From Sodalis ligni (GTDB lineage Bacteria > Pseudomonadota > Gammaproteobacteria > Enterobacterales > Enterobacteriaceae), in NCBI RefSeq assembly GCF_016865525.2, contig NZ_CP075169.1, positions 2,046,337 through 2,110,336 of the forward strand: a DNA stretch of 64,000 nt. Direction: 5' to 3'. Below are positions 47,411 to 57,627 of the stretch, piece after piece (the stretch's first letter is position 1; every line of letters starts with the position of its first letter). Under the pieces are notes generated by a model. It did no database searches. It had not been told where the DNA came from and saw only the letters and a list, made by a program, of their open reading frames with translations. The translations under genes were made by a program, and so were the position numbers.

Positions 47411-49555
47411 ATGGCTCAGCTAGAGGCATGGGAAAAACTTGCCAATAAGGAATTGTCCCGGTTAGGGAAAAGCGTTGATGACCTGCATACCCTTACCGCG
47501 GAAGAGATCAGCATCAAGCCCCTCTACACGGAGGCTGACCTTGCCGATTTGGAAGTGACCGGTTCATTGCCGGGCATCGCGCCCTTCGTCCGCGGTCCGC
47601 GGGCCACCATGTATGCCGCCCAGCCCTGGACCATACGCCAATACGCCGGCTTCTCCACCGCCACCGAGTCCAACGCCTTCTATCGCCGCAACCTGGCGGC
47701 CGGGCAGAAGGGGCTGTCGGTGGCGTTTGATTTGCCCACGCACCGGGGTTATGACTCCGATAATGAACGGGTATCGGGGGACGTGGGTAAAGCCGGCGTG
47801 GCCATCGACAGCGTGGAGGACATGAAGATACTGTTCGATCAGATCCCGCTGGAAAAAATGTCTGTTTCCATGACCATGAACGGGGCGGTTATTCCCATTA
47901 TGGCGTTTTATATTGTCGCCGCGGAAGAGCAGGGGGTTAAGCCCGAACTGTTAACCGGCACTATCCAGAATGATATTCTGAAAGAGTATCTGTGCCGTAA
48001 TACCTATATCTATCCGCCGAAACCGTCGATGCGGATTATTTCCGATATCATCGCCTATTGTTCGGCGAATATGCCGAAGTTCAATACCATCAGTATCAGC
48101 GGTTATCATATGGGTGAAGCGGGGGCCAACTGCGTTCAGCAGGTGGCTTTCACCATCGCCGACGGTATTGAATATATCCAGGCGGCGCTGGCCGCCGGTC
48201 TGGATATTGATGATTTTGCCCCGCGTCTGTCATTTTTCTTCGGTATCGGCATGGATTTGTTCATGAACGTCGCCATGCTGCGGGCCGCCCGTTATTTATG
48301 GAGCGAGGCGGTGAAAAGTTTCGGTTCCACCAACCCGAAATCCCAAGCGCTGCGCACCCATTGCCAGACCTCCGGCTGGAGCCTGACGGAGCAGGATCCC
48401 TATAACAACGTGATCCGCACCACCGTCGAGGCAATGGCGGCCGTCCTCGGCGGCACCCAGTCGCTGCATACCAACGCCTTTGACGAAGCCCTGGGCCTGC
48501 CCACCGATTTCTCCGCCCGTATTGCCCGTAATACCCAGATTGTCCTGCAGGAGGAATCGGCGATTTGCCGTACCGTCGATCCGCTGGCCGGCTCCTATTA
48601 TGTGGAAAACCTGACGGATCAGGTGGTAAAAGCGGCGCGGGACATTATCCAGCAGATCAAGGAAGTGGGCGGCATGGCCAAGGCCATTGAGGCGGGTCTG
48701 CCCAAACGCATGATCGAAGAGGCCTCGGCGCGCCAGCAGTCGCTGATTGACCAGGGCAAACGCGTCATTGTCGGCGTGAATAAATACAAGCTGGCGAAGG
48801 AAGACGCCACCGCTGTACTGGAAATCGATAACGTCAAAGTGCGCCAGGAACAGGTGGAACGCCTGCGGCAAATCCGCGCCGCCCGCGACAACGCCGCGGT
48901 GGCCGATGCCTTGGGCCAACTCACCCATGCCGCCATGAAAGGCACCAATTTACTGGAAGCCGCAATCCATGCCGCTCGCCTGCGGGCTACGCTTGGGGAA
49001 ATCTCTGATGCCATTGAAGAGGCGTTTGGTCGTTACCTGGTTCAGACCAATTGCGTCACCGGCGTTATCTCCAACAGCTATCATCAGAGCGCCGAAGGCA
49101 CCGCGGAATTTGAAGAGATCAAGACCGCTACCGATCGCTTCCTGGCCGAACACGGCCGGCGTCCGCGCATCCTGGTGGCCAAGATGGGGCAGGACGGCCA
49201 CGATCGCGGCGCCAAGGTTATTGCCAGCGCCTATTCGGACCTGGGTTTTGATGTGGACCTGAGCCCGATGTTTTCCACGCCGGAGGAAATCGCCAAGCTG
49301 GCGGTGGAAAACGACGTGCACGTCATCGGCGCCTCATCCCTGGCCGCCGGTCACAAGACCCTGATCCCAGCGCTGGTTGAAGCCTTGGGCCGCTACGGAC
49401 GCGAGGATATCAAGGTCGTGGCGGGGGGCGTGATACCGCCGCAGGATTATGACTATCTGTACGAACGCGGCGTGGTGGCGATTTATGGACCGGGTACGCC
49501 CATGCTTACCAGCGTGCGCGACGTATTAAGCAAAATAAGTGATTACCATGATTAA
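47411..49555 (+). CDS. scpA: Methylmalonyl-CoA mutase (Sbm)
   Basis: This 714-residue B12 enzyme interconverts succinyl-CoA and methylmalonyl-CoA. The catalytic barrel shows [21 protein letters not shown] near residue 60, [12 protein letters not shown] and the conserved FDEALGLPT. The C-terminal cobalamin domain has the His-on motif DGHDRG near residue 600 and GGVIPPQDY. Length matches E. coli ScpA. The meaB-like gene overlaps its end by 8 bp. Frame fully intact. Confidence 0.96.
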   Translation: MAQLEAWEKLANKELSRLGKSVDDLHTLTAEEISIKPLYTEADLADLEVTGSLPGIAPFVRGPRATMYAAQPWTIRQYAGFSTATESNAFYRRNLAAGQKGLSVAFDLPTHRGYDSDNERVSGDVGKAGVAIDSVEDMKILFDQIPLEKMSVSMTMNGAVIPIMAFYIVAAEEQGVKPELLTGTIQNDILKEYLCRNTYIYPPKPSMRIISDIIAYCSANMPKFNTISISGYHMGEAGANCVQQVAFTIADGIEYIQAALAAGLDIDDFAPRLSFFFGIGMDLFMNVAMLRAARYLWSEAVKSFGSTNPKSQALRTHCQTSGWSLTEQDPYNNVIRTTVEAMAAVLGGTQSLHTNAFDEALGLPTDFSARIARNTQIVLQEESAICRTVDPLAGSYYVENLTDQVVKAARDIIQQIKEVGGMAKAIEAGLPKRMIEEASARQQSLIDQGKRVIVGVNKYKLAKEDATAVLEIDNVKVRQEQVERLRQIRAARDNAAVADALGQLTHAAMKGTNLLEAAIHAARLRATLGEISDAIEEAFGRYLVQTNCVTGVISNSYHQSAEGTAEFEEIKTATDRFLAEHGRRPRILVAKMGQDGHDRGAKVIASAYSDLGFDVDLSPMFSTPEEIAKLAVENDVHVIGASSLAAGHKTLIPALVEALGRYGREDIKVVAGGVIPPQDYDYLYERGVVAIYGPGTPMLTSVRDVLSKISDYHD

Positions 49556-50543
49556 CGCTGACCGACTCGATGGCGCCGTTGAACGGTTGCTGGCGGGGGA
49601 TCGGGTAGCGCTGGCCCAGGCGATGACCCTGGTGGAAAGCACCTTCCCCGCGCATCAGGGATTGGCCTCCGACCTGTTGGACCGGATCATGCCCCATACC
49701 GGCCGGGCAAAACGGGTGGGGATCACCGGCGTGCCGGGGGCGGGCAAGAGTACGTTTCTGGAAGCCCTGGGCGGCTATCTGCTGACCTGTGATATGAAGG
49801 TGGCGGTGATTGCCATCGATCCCAGCAGCCCCTTGAGCGGCGGCAGCATCCTGGGGGATAAAACCCGCATGCTGATGCTGTCCCGGGCGCAAAACGCCTT
49901 TATCCGCCCGGTGCCCACCGGCGGCTACTTGGGGGGCACCAGCCGCCGTACCCGGGAGCTGATGCTGCTATGTGAGGCGGCGGGCTATGACGTGGTCATT
50001 GTGGAAACGGTAGGGGTGGGCCAATCGGAAGTGGATATCGCCCATCTGGTGGACTGTTTCCTGTCGCTGCAGCTGGCCGGGGCCGGCGACGAACTGCAGG
50101 GCATTAAAAAAGGCATTATGGAAATGGCCGATATTATCGTTATCAATAAAGACGACGGCGATAATCACCCCCAGGTCATGATGACCCGACAAATGTATCA
50201 GGCGGCGCTGCATATTATGCGACGGAAATATCCGGCATGGTCACCACCGGTATTAACCTGCAGCGCGCTGCAACAGCAGGGTATTGACGATATCTGGCGC
50301 TGTATAGAGGATTTTTACCGGCAAATGGCGCTGGATAATCAGCTCGATGCGCTGCGTAAACGGCAATATCTGGAATCGATGCATAAGCAGATTGAAGAAA
50401 ATACGTTGCAAGCCCTGTTTGCCCGCGGTGATATTCAGGACCGTTATCAGCAGGCTTTGCAACAGGTGGAAAATCACTGCTTATCGCCGCGAGCCGCGGT
50501 GAATAGCGTCGTTAATTATATTTGCGAAAAAATTTCTGACTGA
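49548..50543 (+). CDS. argK: ArgK/MeaB G-protein chaperone of methylmalonyl-CoA mutase
   Basis: The start [15 protein letters not shown] at 49548 lines up with E. coli ArgK (also written YgfD). The 331-residue GTPase has P-loop [36 protein letters not shown] and NKDDGDN (guanine specificity). It protects and loads the mutase with B12. The old 'arginine kinase' name is misleading. Confidence 0.94.
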   Translation: MINADRLDGAVERLLAGDRVALAQAMTLVESTFPAHQGLASDLLDRIMPHTGRAKRVGITGVPGAGKSTFLEALGGYLLTCDMKVAVIAIDPSSPLSGGSILGDKTRMLMLSRAQNAFIRPVPTGGYLGGTSRRTRELMLLCEAAGYDVVIVETVGVGQSEVDIAHLVDCFLSLQLAGAGDELQGIKKGIMEMADIIVINKDDGDNHPQVMMTRQMYQAALHIMRRKYPAWSPPVLTCSALQQQGIDDIWRCIEDFYRQMALDNQLDALRKRQYLESMHKQIEENTLQALFARGDIQDRYQQALQQVENHCLSPRAAVNSVVNYICEKISD

Positions 50544-50554
50544 GGGTGACAACG

Positions 50555-51340
50555 ATGGCTTACGACTATGTAAAAGTATTGATAGAAAACCGCGTCGGTA
50601 TAATTGAATTCAATTATGGAAAAAAATTAAATGCCCTGAGCGCGGTTTTTATCAAGGATATTCTTCAGGCATTGGAAGATCTGAATAATATTGATATCCG
50701 CTGCGTGATTTTGCGCGCCCAAAAAGGCACCAAGGTCTTTTCCGCCGGCCATGATATCCATGAGCTGCCGAAAACCCGCCGCGATCCGCTGGCGTATGAC
50801 GACCCGCTGCGCCAGATTACCCGCGCCATCCAGAAATTTCCCAAGCCGATCATTTCCATGGTGGAAGGCAGCGTCTGGGGCGGTGCGTTCGAGCTTATCA
50901 TGAGCTCCGATATCATTATCGCCAGCAATCAGTCCACCTTCTCCATGACGCCGGTGAATCTCGGCGTGCCTTATAACCTGGTGGGTATCCACAACCTGAT
51001 CCGCGACGCCGGATTCCATATCGTCAAAGAGATGATATTTACCGCCTCGCCCATTTCCGCCCAGCGCGGCCTGGCGGTGGGCATTCTCAATCACATCGTC
51101 GACCCGCAGGATTTGGAAGAGTTCACCATGAAGATGGCGAATACCATTGCCGAAAAAGCGCCGCTGGCGGTGGCGGTGATAAAAGAAGAACTGCGGGTGC
51201 TCGGCGAGGCGCACACCCTGAATTCCGATGAGTTCGAACGCATTCAGGGACTGCGGCGCGTGGTATATGACAGCCAGGATTACCAGGAAGGCATGGCGGC
51301 GTTTATCGAAAAACGCAAGGCGAACTTCCTCGGCCATTAA
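50555..51340 (+). CDS. scpB: Methylmalonyl-CoA decarboxylase
   Basis: The ATG at 50555 has a GAGGG site and yields 261 residues, the same as E. coli ScpB. It is a crotonase-fold enzyme: FSAGHDIHELP, the oxyanion region GSVWGGAFELIMSSDIIIAS and FSMTPVNLGVPYN. It decarboxylates methylmalonyl-CoA to propionyl-CoA. The alternative GTG at 50546 lies inside the ribosome site. Confidence 0.95.
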   Translation: MAYDYVKVLIENRVGIIEFNYGKKLNALSAVFIKDILQALEDLNNIDIRCVILRAQKGTKVFSAGHDIHELPKTRRDPLAYDDPLRQITRAIQKFPKPIISMVEGSVWGGAFELIMSSDIIIASNQSTFSMTPVNLGVPYNLVGIHNLIRDAGFHIVKEMIFTASPISAQRGLAVGILNHIVDPQDLEEFTMKMANTIAEKAPLAVAVIKEELRVLGEAHTLNSDEFERIQGLRRVVYDSQDYQEGMAAFIEKRKANFLGH

Positions 51341-51375
51341 TCATTTTTTGTTAACTGGATCATGGAGTATTGACG

Positions 51376-52854
51376 ATGGATCAGGACTTCGCAGTGATGA
51401 CCGCCGATGAAGCGGCGCAGTTGATTTTGCATGGGAATATGGTGGCCTTCAGCGGGTTCACCCCGGCCGGCGCGCCAAAAGCGCTGCCGGAAGCCTTGGC
51501 CCGACGGGCGATGGCGCTCCATGAACAGGCGATACCCTTCAAGATAAAACTGCTGACCGGCGCGTCCATCGGCGCGCTGGCGGATAATCAACTGGCGGAG
51601 GCCGAGGCCGTTGAATGGCGCGCGCCGTATCAGACCGCGTCGGCGCTGCGGGATAAGATCAATCAAGGTGAAATCAACTTCGTTGACCTGCATCTGAGCG
51701 AAGTGGCGCAAATGGTGAATTACGGCTTTTTCGGCCCGATAGATGTGGCGGTTATCGAAGCCTCGGAGGTGACTAAAGAGGGCCGCGTCTATCTTACCAG
51801 CGGCATCGGCAATGCGCCGGTCTTTCTGCAAAAGGCGCGGCAGGTGATCATCGAATTGAACAGCTATCATTCGCCGCGCATCAAGGAAATGATTGATATC
51901 GTTTCCCTGGGCGCGCCGCCGCTGCGCAGTATGGTGCCGATTTTCCATACCCTCGACCGGGCCGGGGAAAACTATGTGCAAATCGACCCGAAAAAGATCG
52001 TCGCGGTGGTGCATACCCATCTGGCGGATCAGATTAAGGAGTTCGGCGACGAGAACCCCCTCTGCCGGCAGATTGCCCGTAACGTCGAGGGTTTTTTGCT
52101 CAAGGAACTCCATGCGCAGCGTATTCCCGAGGGTTTTTTACCGCTGCAAAGCGGGGTAGGCAATATCAATAACGCGGTGCTGAAGGCCTTGGGGGAAAAT
52201 CCGGATATTCCACCTTTTATGATGTATTCCGAAGTGCTGCAATCGTCGGTAATAGACCTGATGGAGCAGGGCCGGATCATCGGCGCCAGCGCCTCCAGCC
52301 TGACCGTGCCGCCGGATGTGCTGCAGCATATCTATAAGAACATGGATTTCTTCAACGAACGGATTGTCCTGCGGCCGCAGGAAATTTCCAACAACCCGGA
52401 AATCATCCGCCGCCTGGGTGTCATTGCGCTGAACGTGGGCCTGGAGTTCGATATTTACGGCCATGCCAACTCCACCCATGTGGCCGGGGTGAATCTTATG
52501 AACGGTATCGGCGGCAGCGGCGATTTTGAGCGCAATGCCTATTTGTCCATCTTTATCGCTCCGTCCATTGCCAAGGGCGGTAAAATTTCCACTATTGTGC
52601 CGATGTGTTCCCATGTGGATCACAGCGAGCACAGCGTTAAGGTCATCATCACGGAAAACGGCGTCGCCGATTTACGCGGGCTGTCCCCAATCCAGCGGGC
52701 GCAAACCATTATCGCCAATTGCGCGCATCCCATGTACCGCGATTGCCTTAATCATTATCTCAGCCTGGGCAAGACCGGGCATATTCATCATGATTTGGCC
52801 CATGCTTTTGATATGCATATGAGCCTGATTGAACACGGGACCATGCTGTCGTAA
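51376..52854 (+). CDS. scpC: Propionyl-CoA:succinate CoA transferase
   Basis: This 492-residue enzyme matches E. coli ScpC in length. N-terminal FSGFTPAGAPKALPEAL and the SGIGNAP stretch are typical of the family I CoA transferases; the YSEVLQSSVIDL segment carries the probable catalytic Glu. It moves CoA from propionyl-CoA to succinate, closing a succinate-to-propionate cycle with scpA and scpB. The start is 35 bp after scpB. Confidence 0.95.
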   Translation: MDQDFAVMTADEAAQLILHGNMVAFSGFTPAGAPKALPEALARRAMALHEQAIPFKIKLLTGASIGALADNQLAEAEAVEWRAPYQTASALRDKINQGEINFVDLHLSEVAQMVNYGFFGPIDVAVIEASEVTKEGRVYLTSGIGNAPVFLQKARQVIIELNSYHSPRIKEMIDIVSLGAPPLRSMVPIFHTLDRAGENYVQIDPKKIVAVVHTHLADQIKEFGDENPLCRQIARNVEGFLLKELHAQRIPEGFLPLQSGVGNINNAVLKALGENPDIPPFMMYSEVLQSSVIDLMEQGRIIGASASSLTVPPDVLQHIYKNMDFFNERIVLRPQEISNNPEIIRRLGVIALNVGLEFDIYGHANSTHVAGVNLMNGIGGSGDFERNAYLSIFIAPSIAKGGKISTIVPMCSHVDHSEHSVKVIITENGVADLRGLSPIQRAQTIIANCAHPMYRDCLNHYLSLGKTGHIHHDLAHAFDMHMSLIEHGTMLS

Positions 52855-52878
52855 AGACGTTACCGCATTCACTGCTTG

Positions 52879-52990
52879 TGATAGCGGGCCTAGCGTGCCG
52901 AGTGGCGCTCCGGCGGGCGGAAAAACCACGCCCGCTTCGACCACATCGGCGCGCTCTCCCTATAACAGGTTCGGTTTAAGCTTCAGTGAT
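52879..52990. repeat. GC-rich intergenic repeat, copy 1
   Basis: This copy contains GCGGGCG...CGCCCGC around AAAACCACG, giving a hairpin, then CTCTCCCTATAACAGGTTCG. Related copies are at 55089-55168 and 55169-55270. It lies after scpC. Confidence 0.65.
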
Positions 52991-53099
52991 AGCCGGCCTG
53001 GCATACCCTGGAGCGTCCAGTCTCTAGGTCAACATTGTGTGGAACCTGCTGTCATGAAGGCCGCCGCGCCGGCTTAAATACGGACTGTCGTAACGGTGG

Positions 53100-54020
53100 T
53101 TATAACGCCGGGGCCGACGCGGTGAGGTTGGTGCCGTTACGATCGTCCTGCACCGCTTCCACCAGCTTTTCAATCATTTTGCAGCTTTTCAGCGAATAGA
53201 GGTACTCCGGCATATACATGGGTTGGTTGGGAGCGTCGAAATATTTCAGGCTGGCGGGATTGACGAACCGATAAGCGAAGTGCGGCACCACCGTAATAAA
53301 TTGTCCCCGGCTGACGGCGCTGATTTTCGCCAGGAAACTGTAGGGCCGGTAGATAATGGTGGGCGTAATGCCGGCGTGGCGGAAGTGGGAGTCGATAAGC
53401 GATTCGAAATTCGCCCGATGCTGAAAACGCATTTGCAGCCAGGGCAGGGTATGCAGCAGCACGCTGGCCTGGACATTGTCATGGATACGCGACGCCAGAA
53501 AGCCCAGCCGGATGGGCTCCAGCGGGGTGATAAGCATACTGGCGATCTCCGCAATGCGGGTTGATGCCTGCTGGGGCGAAATGATCATATCCACGTCGTG
53601 GTCCAGCAAGCCGGACACCAGATCGCTTTCGTTAAAATCAAAGGGTTTGGTGGTGAAACCGTCAAATTTATCCCCCAGGCTGATGAGCTGATCAAAAATC
53701 ATGGTGGGATAAGCGGTATCAATGCCGATAACGCAGTTTTTCTGGTGGTGGTTTACCGCCAGCATAATATCCGTATCAATGCTGGCCAGCCGCTGATAAA
53801 TGGGATAGAGCATTTGATACAGTTCCTGCCCGGCTTTATTCAGGCTGATGCTGTTATCAGTACGTGAAAAAAGTTCATATCCCACCATTTCTTCCAGCGC
53901 GGCGATGCTTTTGCCAAACGGCGAGGCGGTCATATGCAATTTTTCGGCGGCTTTGGCGATATTATTGGTTTGAGCCAGCACGATAAAATTAATTAACTTC
54001 TTTGATACAAAAATGCCCAT
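53100..54020 (-). CDS. LysR-family regulator
   Basis: This 306-residue protein has the N-terminal winged helix (KLINFIVLAQTNNIAKAAEKLHMTASPFGKSIAALEEMVGYELFSR) and a periplasmic-binding-type sensor domain. It diverges from the beta-hydroxyacid dehydrogenase gene across 189 bp, the usual layout for a LysR activator and its target. E. coli places LysR gene ygfI beside scp, but I cannot say this is its orthologue. The co-inducer is unknown. Confidence 0.83.
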   Translation of the reverse strand: MGIFVSKKLINFIVLAQTNNIAKAAEKLHMTASPFGKSIAALEEMVGYELFSRTDNSISLNKAGQELYQMLYPIYQRLASIDTDIMLAVNHHQKNCVIGIDTAYPTMIFDQLISLGDKFDGFTTKPFDFNESDLVSGLLDHDVDMIISPQQASTRIAEIASMLITPLEPIRLGFLASRIHDNVQASVLLHTLPWLQMRFQHRANFESLIDSHFRHAGITPTIIYRPYSFLAKISAVSRGQFITVVPHFAYRFVNPASLKYFDAPNQPMYMPEYLYSLKSCKMIEKLVEAVQDDRNGTNLTASAPAL

Positions 54021-54209
54021 TTATTGCTACCCGCTTACAGCCACGCATCCATCGATAACGGCCGGATTGCCAAACAAAACCCATAGGAAGAGAGCGACAG
54101 AGCCTGCCGCCAACGTTAGAATTATCAAATTACCTTTCCGTGGAAAGAGAATTTCATCACACTCTGCTAATCCCATAAGCAAACAGTACAGTAAATAAGG
54201 GTGACATTA

Positions 54210-55088
54210 ATGAACAATATTCCAGTAGTTGCCGTGCTTGGATTAGGCGCAATGGGCCATGCCTTTGCGGCCAATCTGTTGAAAAAAGGGTTCACCGTGC
54301 GGGGCTGGAACCGTTCTCCCCGCAAGGGAGACGATCTCGCGGCGGCGGGGTTGACGTTGTGCAATACGCCCCGGGAAGCGGTACGGGACGCCGATGTGGT
54401 TATCTCGATGCTGACCAATGCCGCCGCCACGGAAGAGGTGATTATCGGCGATAAAGGCATTGTTGAGCATCTTAAGCCAGGGGCGGTTGTGGTGCAGATG
54501 GGCACGATCGGCATTACCTCCACTGAGAAGCTGGATAAAACCATCGCCAAGGCGCGCGCTGACGTAGTCTTTGTGGATGCGCCGGTGTCCGGCACCAAGG
54601 CCCCGGCGGAAAATGCCCAGATTACCGTGCTGGCCAGCGGCGATCGCGCACGGGCCGCCGCCGTAGAGCCGGTATTCGGCGCCATCGCCAAGGGCACAAA
54701 ATGGCTGGGCGCCGCCGGTGCCGGTTCCCGGATGAAGCTGGTGGTGAATGCCTGGCTTATCTCTATGGTGCAGGGGATGACGGAAAGTCTGTTTTTAGCC
54801 AAAACCCTGGGCTTTACGCCGGACGATTTTTGGGCGGCCCTGGAGGGCGGTCCCCTGGCCGCGCCTTATGTGAAGAATAAGCTGGAGATGATCAAGTCCG
54901 GCGATTATACACCCCAGATGCAGCTGTCGCTGGCGCTGAAGGATGCGAACCTGGCATTAGACGCGGCGGGTTCCGAGGATCTGCCGGGGCTGAGCGTTAT
55001 CAAGGAGTTCTGGCAGAACGCAGTGGACGCCGGCTTGGGCGAGCAGGATCTGGCGGTGGTGTATCGGTATCTGAGCACAGTAAGATAG
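54210..55088 (+). CDS. Beta-hydroxyacid dehydrogenase (3-hydroxyisobutyrate dehydrogenase-like)
   Basis: The ATG at 54210 has an AAGGGTG site; the protein has 292 residues. An N-terminal Rossmann domain (VAVLGLGAMGHAFAANLLKKG) gives way to the substrate motif DAPVSGTKAPAENAQ and the catalytic Lys in GAGSRMKLVVNAWL. Relatives reduce or oxidise 3-hydroxyisobutyrate, tartronate semialdehyde or succinic semialdehyde. It is probably controlled by the divergent LysR. Confidence 0.88.
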   Translation: MNNIPVVAVLGLGAMGHAFAANLLKKGFTVRGWNRSPRKGDDLAAAGLTLCNTPREAVRDADVVISMLTNAAATEEVIIGDKGIVEHLKPGAVVVQMGTIGITSTEKLDKTIAKARADVVFVDAPVSGTKAPAENAQITVLASGDRARAAAVEPVFGAIAKGTKWLGAAGAGSRMKLVVNAWLISMVQGMTESLFLAKTLGFTPDDFWAALEGGPLAAPYVKNKLEMIKSGDYTPQMQLSLALKDANLALDAAGSEDLPGLSVIKEFWQNAVDAGLGEQDLAVVYRYLSTVR

Positions 55089-55270
55089 GCCCCCGCCGAG
55101 TGGGAAAACCACGCCCGCTTCGACCACATTGTCACGGTCGCCCTTCAACAGGTTCGTTGCACGGCCGGTGATGGCGGGCCTACCATGCCAAGGGGCGCTC
55201 TGGCGGGCGGGAAAACCACGCCCGCTTTGACCCCTTCGGCATGCTCTCCCTTTAACACGCTCGCTTTCAC
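55089..55270. repeat. GC-rich intergenic repeat, tandem copies 2 and 3
   Basis: Two adjacent units (about 55089-55168 and 55169-55270) each carry AAAACCACGCCCGCTTYGACC. The stretch between the dehydrogenase and yaiL (360 bp) contains no gene, and a further partial unit begins near 55277. Confidence 0.65.
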
Positions 55271-55448
55271 CTTTGGCGATGGCGGGCCGACCTAGCCTGC
55301 TGGGGTGCTTATGTCGTATAACGCTCCACCCCCTGCGTTACCCTAGGTGAATACTCAAGCTACACTGAGATCAGGTCCTGCAATCTGGTACAGTCTCAAA
55401 ATTTACGGGTATAATCCCACACATTATTCAACTGGTTTAGAAACGAAG

Positions 55449-55988
55449 ATGACAAAACTCACCTTACAAGAGCAGATGCTGAAAGCTGGATTAGTAACCA
55501 GCAAAAAAATAGCCAAAGTCGAAAGAACGGCTAAAAAATCGCGGGTTCAGGCTCGTGAGGCAAGAGCGGCGGTGGAAGAGAATAAAAAAGCACAGCTTGA
55601 GCGTGATAAACAGTTAAGCGAACAACAAAAACAAGCTGCTCTATCAAAAGAGTATAAAGCCCAGGTGAAGCAGCTCATTGAAATGAACAGAATCGACATT
55701 TCAAAAGGCGATATTGGTTTCAACTTCACTGATAATAATTTAATTAAAAAAATAAATGTGGATAAGCTTACTCAAGCTCAGCTGATCAGTGGCCGTCTCG
55801 CCATTGCCCGTTTGGTTGTTGATAACAGCGGGAAGAGTGAATACGCTATTATCCCCGCGAGCGTAGCCGATAAAATTGCACAGCGCGATGCGAGCAGTAT
55901 TGTATTAAACAGCGCGCTGAGCCAGGAAGAGCAAGATGAAGACGATCCGTATGCCGATTTCAAGGTGCCCGATGATTTGATGTGGTAA
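55449..55988 (+). CDS. yaiL: YaiL-like DUF2058 protein
   Basis: From MTKLTLQEQMLKAGLV at 55449 the product has 179 residues, the same as E. coli YaiL. An N-terminal helix, a Lys/Arg/Glu-rich coiled coil (residues about 20-75), and a conserved DISKGDIGFNFTDNNLIKKINVD region precede an acidic tail (EEQDEDDPYADFKVP). It is annotated as a nucleoprotein/polynucleotide-associated regulator; function is unproven. Lower GC than flanking genes. A clear terminator follows. Confidence 0.87.
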   Translation: MTKLTLQEQMLKAGLVTSKKIAKVERTAKKSRVQAREARAAVEENKKAQLERDKQLSEQQKQAALSKEYKAQVKQLIEMNRIDISKGDIGFNFTDNNLIKKINVDKLTQAQLISGRLAIARLVVDNSGKSEYAIIPASVADKIAQRDASSIVLNSALSQEEQDEDDPYADFKVPDDLMW

Positions 55989-56011
55989 TGAGCATTTTGC
56001 CGATGCTTATG

Positions 56012-56039
56012 AATGAAAAGTCCCTTGGGGCTTTTCATT
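56012..56039. terminator. Bidirectional terminator after yaiL
   Basis: AATGAAAAGTCCC pairs with GGGGCTTTTCATT around a TT loop (13-bp stem, one G-T pair), followed by AAGATTTT. It lies 24 bp after the yaiL stop. Confidence 0.72.
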
Positions 56040-56878
56040 AAGATTTTATGTTCAGACAGTTTATGGTAAAACGCAGGGGTATCTTGGTTAGTACATCACT
56101 TCCGGACCCGCTGAGCGTTCAGTTTCGCGAGCCCAAAACCACCTACCTATCAACCGCCAGAGTAGGGGATTTTTTTGGCTTCCGGATCCAGGAGCTGGCT
56201 GAGCGTGTGCATGTGCATCGCAACCCCCCCTTTTTCACGGCCTCAAGCACAGCAATTGTAGCGGTATCTTGTGGATTTGGGGCGGGTTCTGGCCGTGGCC
56301 ACCGAGAAGACGGGAGATGCGCAGCAGGCCGTTTTCCTCATCCGCATCGAACCTTAGCCTGCGTTCGTTTATAAAACGGTTGATGGCCTGCTCAGAGAAG
56401 GTCGGGCGGAAAAACGAGTAGGGTTAAGTCAACCCTTACTTAATTTGGCACCCTCGCTAATCTGGTGGTTTTGACCCCATATATCCATGCATCTATTCCC
56501 GCTTAGGTTGATGGTTTCCCCTGCGCCGGTATTCTCTTGGTGAGCGATATCCTAAAGTGCTATTAGGGTGATATTCTTTGTAATGTTCGAACGCCAACGA
56601 TAGGTTTAACACCGCCGTCTGGCTGTCCGGTTTTGGCATCATGGCGATTAATTAATCAGATCGCCGCTATCGAGCGTAATGCCAAGGCCCAGCCATTCAT
56701 GCGCGCAATTGAGCACGAAGAAAAGTGCTTGGCGAGCTAATGAAATAGTGTGTAACGCCGACGAAAACTGATACTAATAATTTTAACTCGAGGAGATAAC
56801 CTCGCATTTTTTCGTAGACAAATAGGCATGTATGGGGTTAATCTTTATATGAATATTTTTATTTTATAAAGGCGAACT
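56040..56878. other. Decayed intergenic stretch with an IS3 scrap
   Basis: No intact gene. The minus strand near 56280-56410 reads AINRFINERRLRFDADEENG, which I do not recognise. A small hairpin (GGGTT-N5-AACCC) lies at 56421-56435. An IS3-type OrfB scrap is at 56493-56648. Confidence 0.5.
56493..56648 (-). pseudogene. C-terminal remnant of an IS3-family transposase (OrfB)
   Basis: About 50 residues read [20 protein letters not shown] and [19 protein letters not shown], the conserved end of IS3-family DDE transposases (usually [19 protein letters not shown]). The catalytic core is absent. Confidence 0.72.
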
Positions 56879-57167
56879 ATGAGCGCTGTAAACGATATCC
56901 AAGAAGCAACACGTGTTGCAATAGATTCCTTAAACAACTTAGTGAAAACGCAAAAGATATAACAGTTGAAGAAGCCATTATTGAGGACGGAAACATAGAA
57001 GTAACACTAAGTTACTCAGATAGTGAAGTTCCCGATGATGTGACGCCTTCCTGCAACTTTTGTCTTTACTTGGAGAAAGGCGGAAGTGGCGTGTTTTATA
57101 ATTGATAAAATATTTAAAACCTTCAAAGGCTTTAAAACTTATAATAGAAACAGGAAGTGATTTGTGA
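56879..57167 (+). pseudogene. Decayed antitoxin-like gene paired with the PIN gene
   Basis: After MSAVNDIQEATRVAID the frame shifts near 56945 to LSENAKDITVEEAIIEDGNIEVTLSYSD, and at least twice more between 57095 and 57135, before ending ETGSDL with a stop that overlaps the PIN start (TGTGA). The order and overlap resemble a toxin-antitoxin operon. I do not recognise a DNA-binding domain, so 'antitoxin' is inferred from position only. AT-rich and unlike its neighbours. Confidence 0.5.
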
Positions 57168-57627
57168 AAGCAATTCCACTCTTCGATACAAACCTATTAC
57201 TTCTATTCGTAATAGGCTCTGTGGATCATGGTGATTACATAACTAGCTCAAAAGATTGAGGGATTTTACGTTTGAAGATTATGAAATTTTAACTTCATAC
57301 ATATCGAGCTTTTCAAATTTTGCAACCACACCTTATATATTAACTGAAGTTTCAAACCTCATTGATCTCCATGATTCTGCTGCTGATGAGGCATATAAAA
57401 CTCTTCGATTAATTTCTGAAATAGCCGAAATAATTGATGTCATTCCTAAAAATGATACGAAACATGCTTATTTTCTACAATACGGAATAACGGATGTAAA
57501 TATATTACATATAGCTTTAACACGACCCATTGTGACCAACGATAGAAGATTATCTCGCTTTGCCTACAATCTCTGTCCTATGGAAAATATTGTTCCTTGG
57601 TATCTTATAAAGACTAGGAGTAATTAA
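57164..57627 (+). pseudogene. PIN-domain toxin-like ribonuclease, one frameshift
   Basis: From the GTG at 57164 the protein reads VKAIPLFDTNLLLLFVIGS. It breaks near 57256 (apparent loss of one A in an A run) and resumes RDFTFEDYEIL. The PIN acidic residues are visible: Asp in FDTN, Glu in ILTEVSNLID, Asp in GITDVNILH and Asp in VTNDRRLS. About 155 residues in all. Related proteins are VapC-like RNases. If the frameshift is real it is inactive. Confidence 0.68.

Noticed and set aside
56047..56374. 108-codon plus-strand frame after yaiL
   Set aside because: Composition is unlike a protein, the terminator lies just before it and there is no ribosome site. The other strand looks slightly more protein-like, but is unrecognised too.
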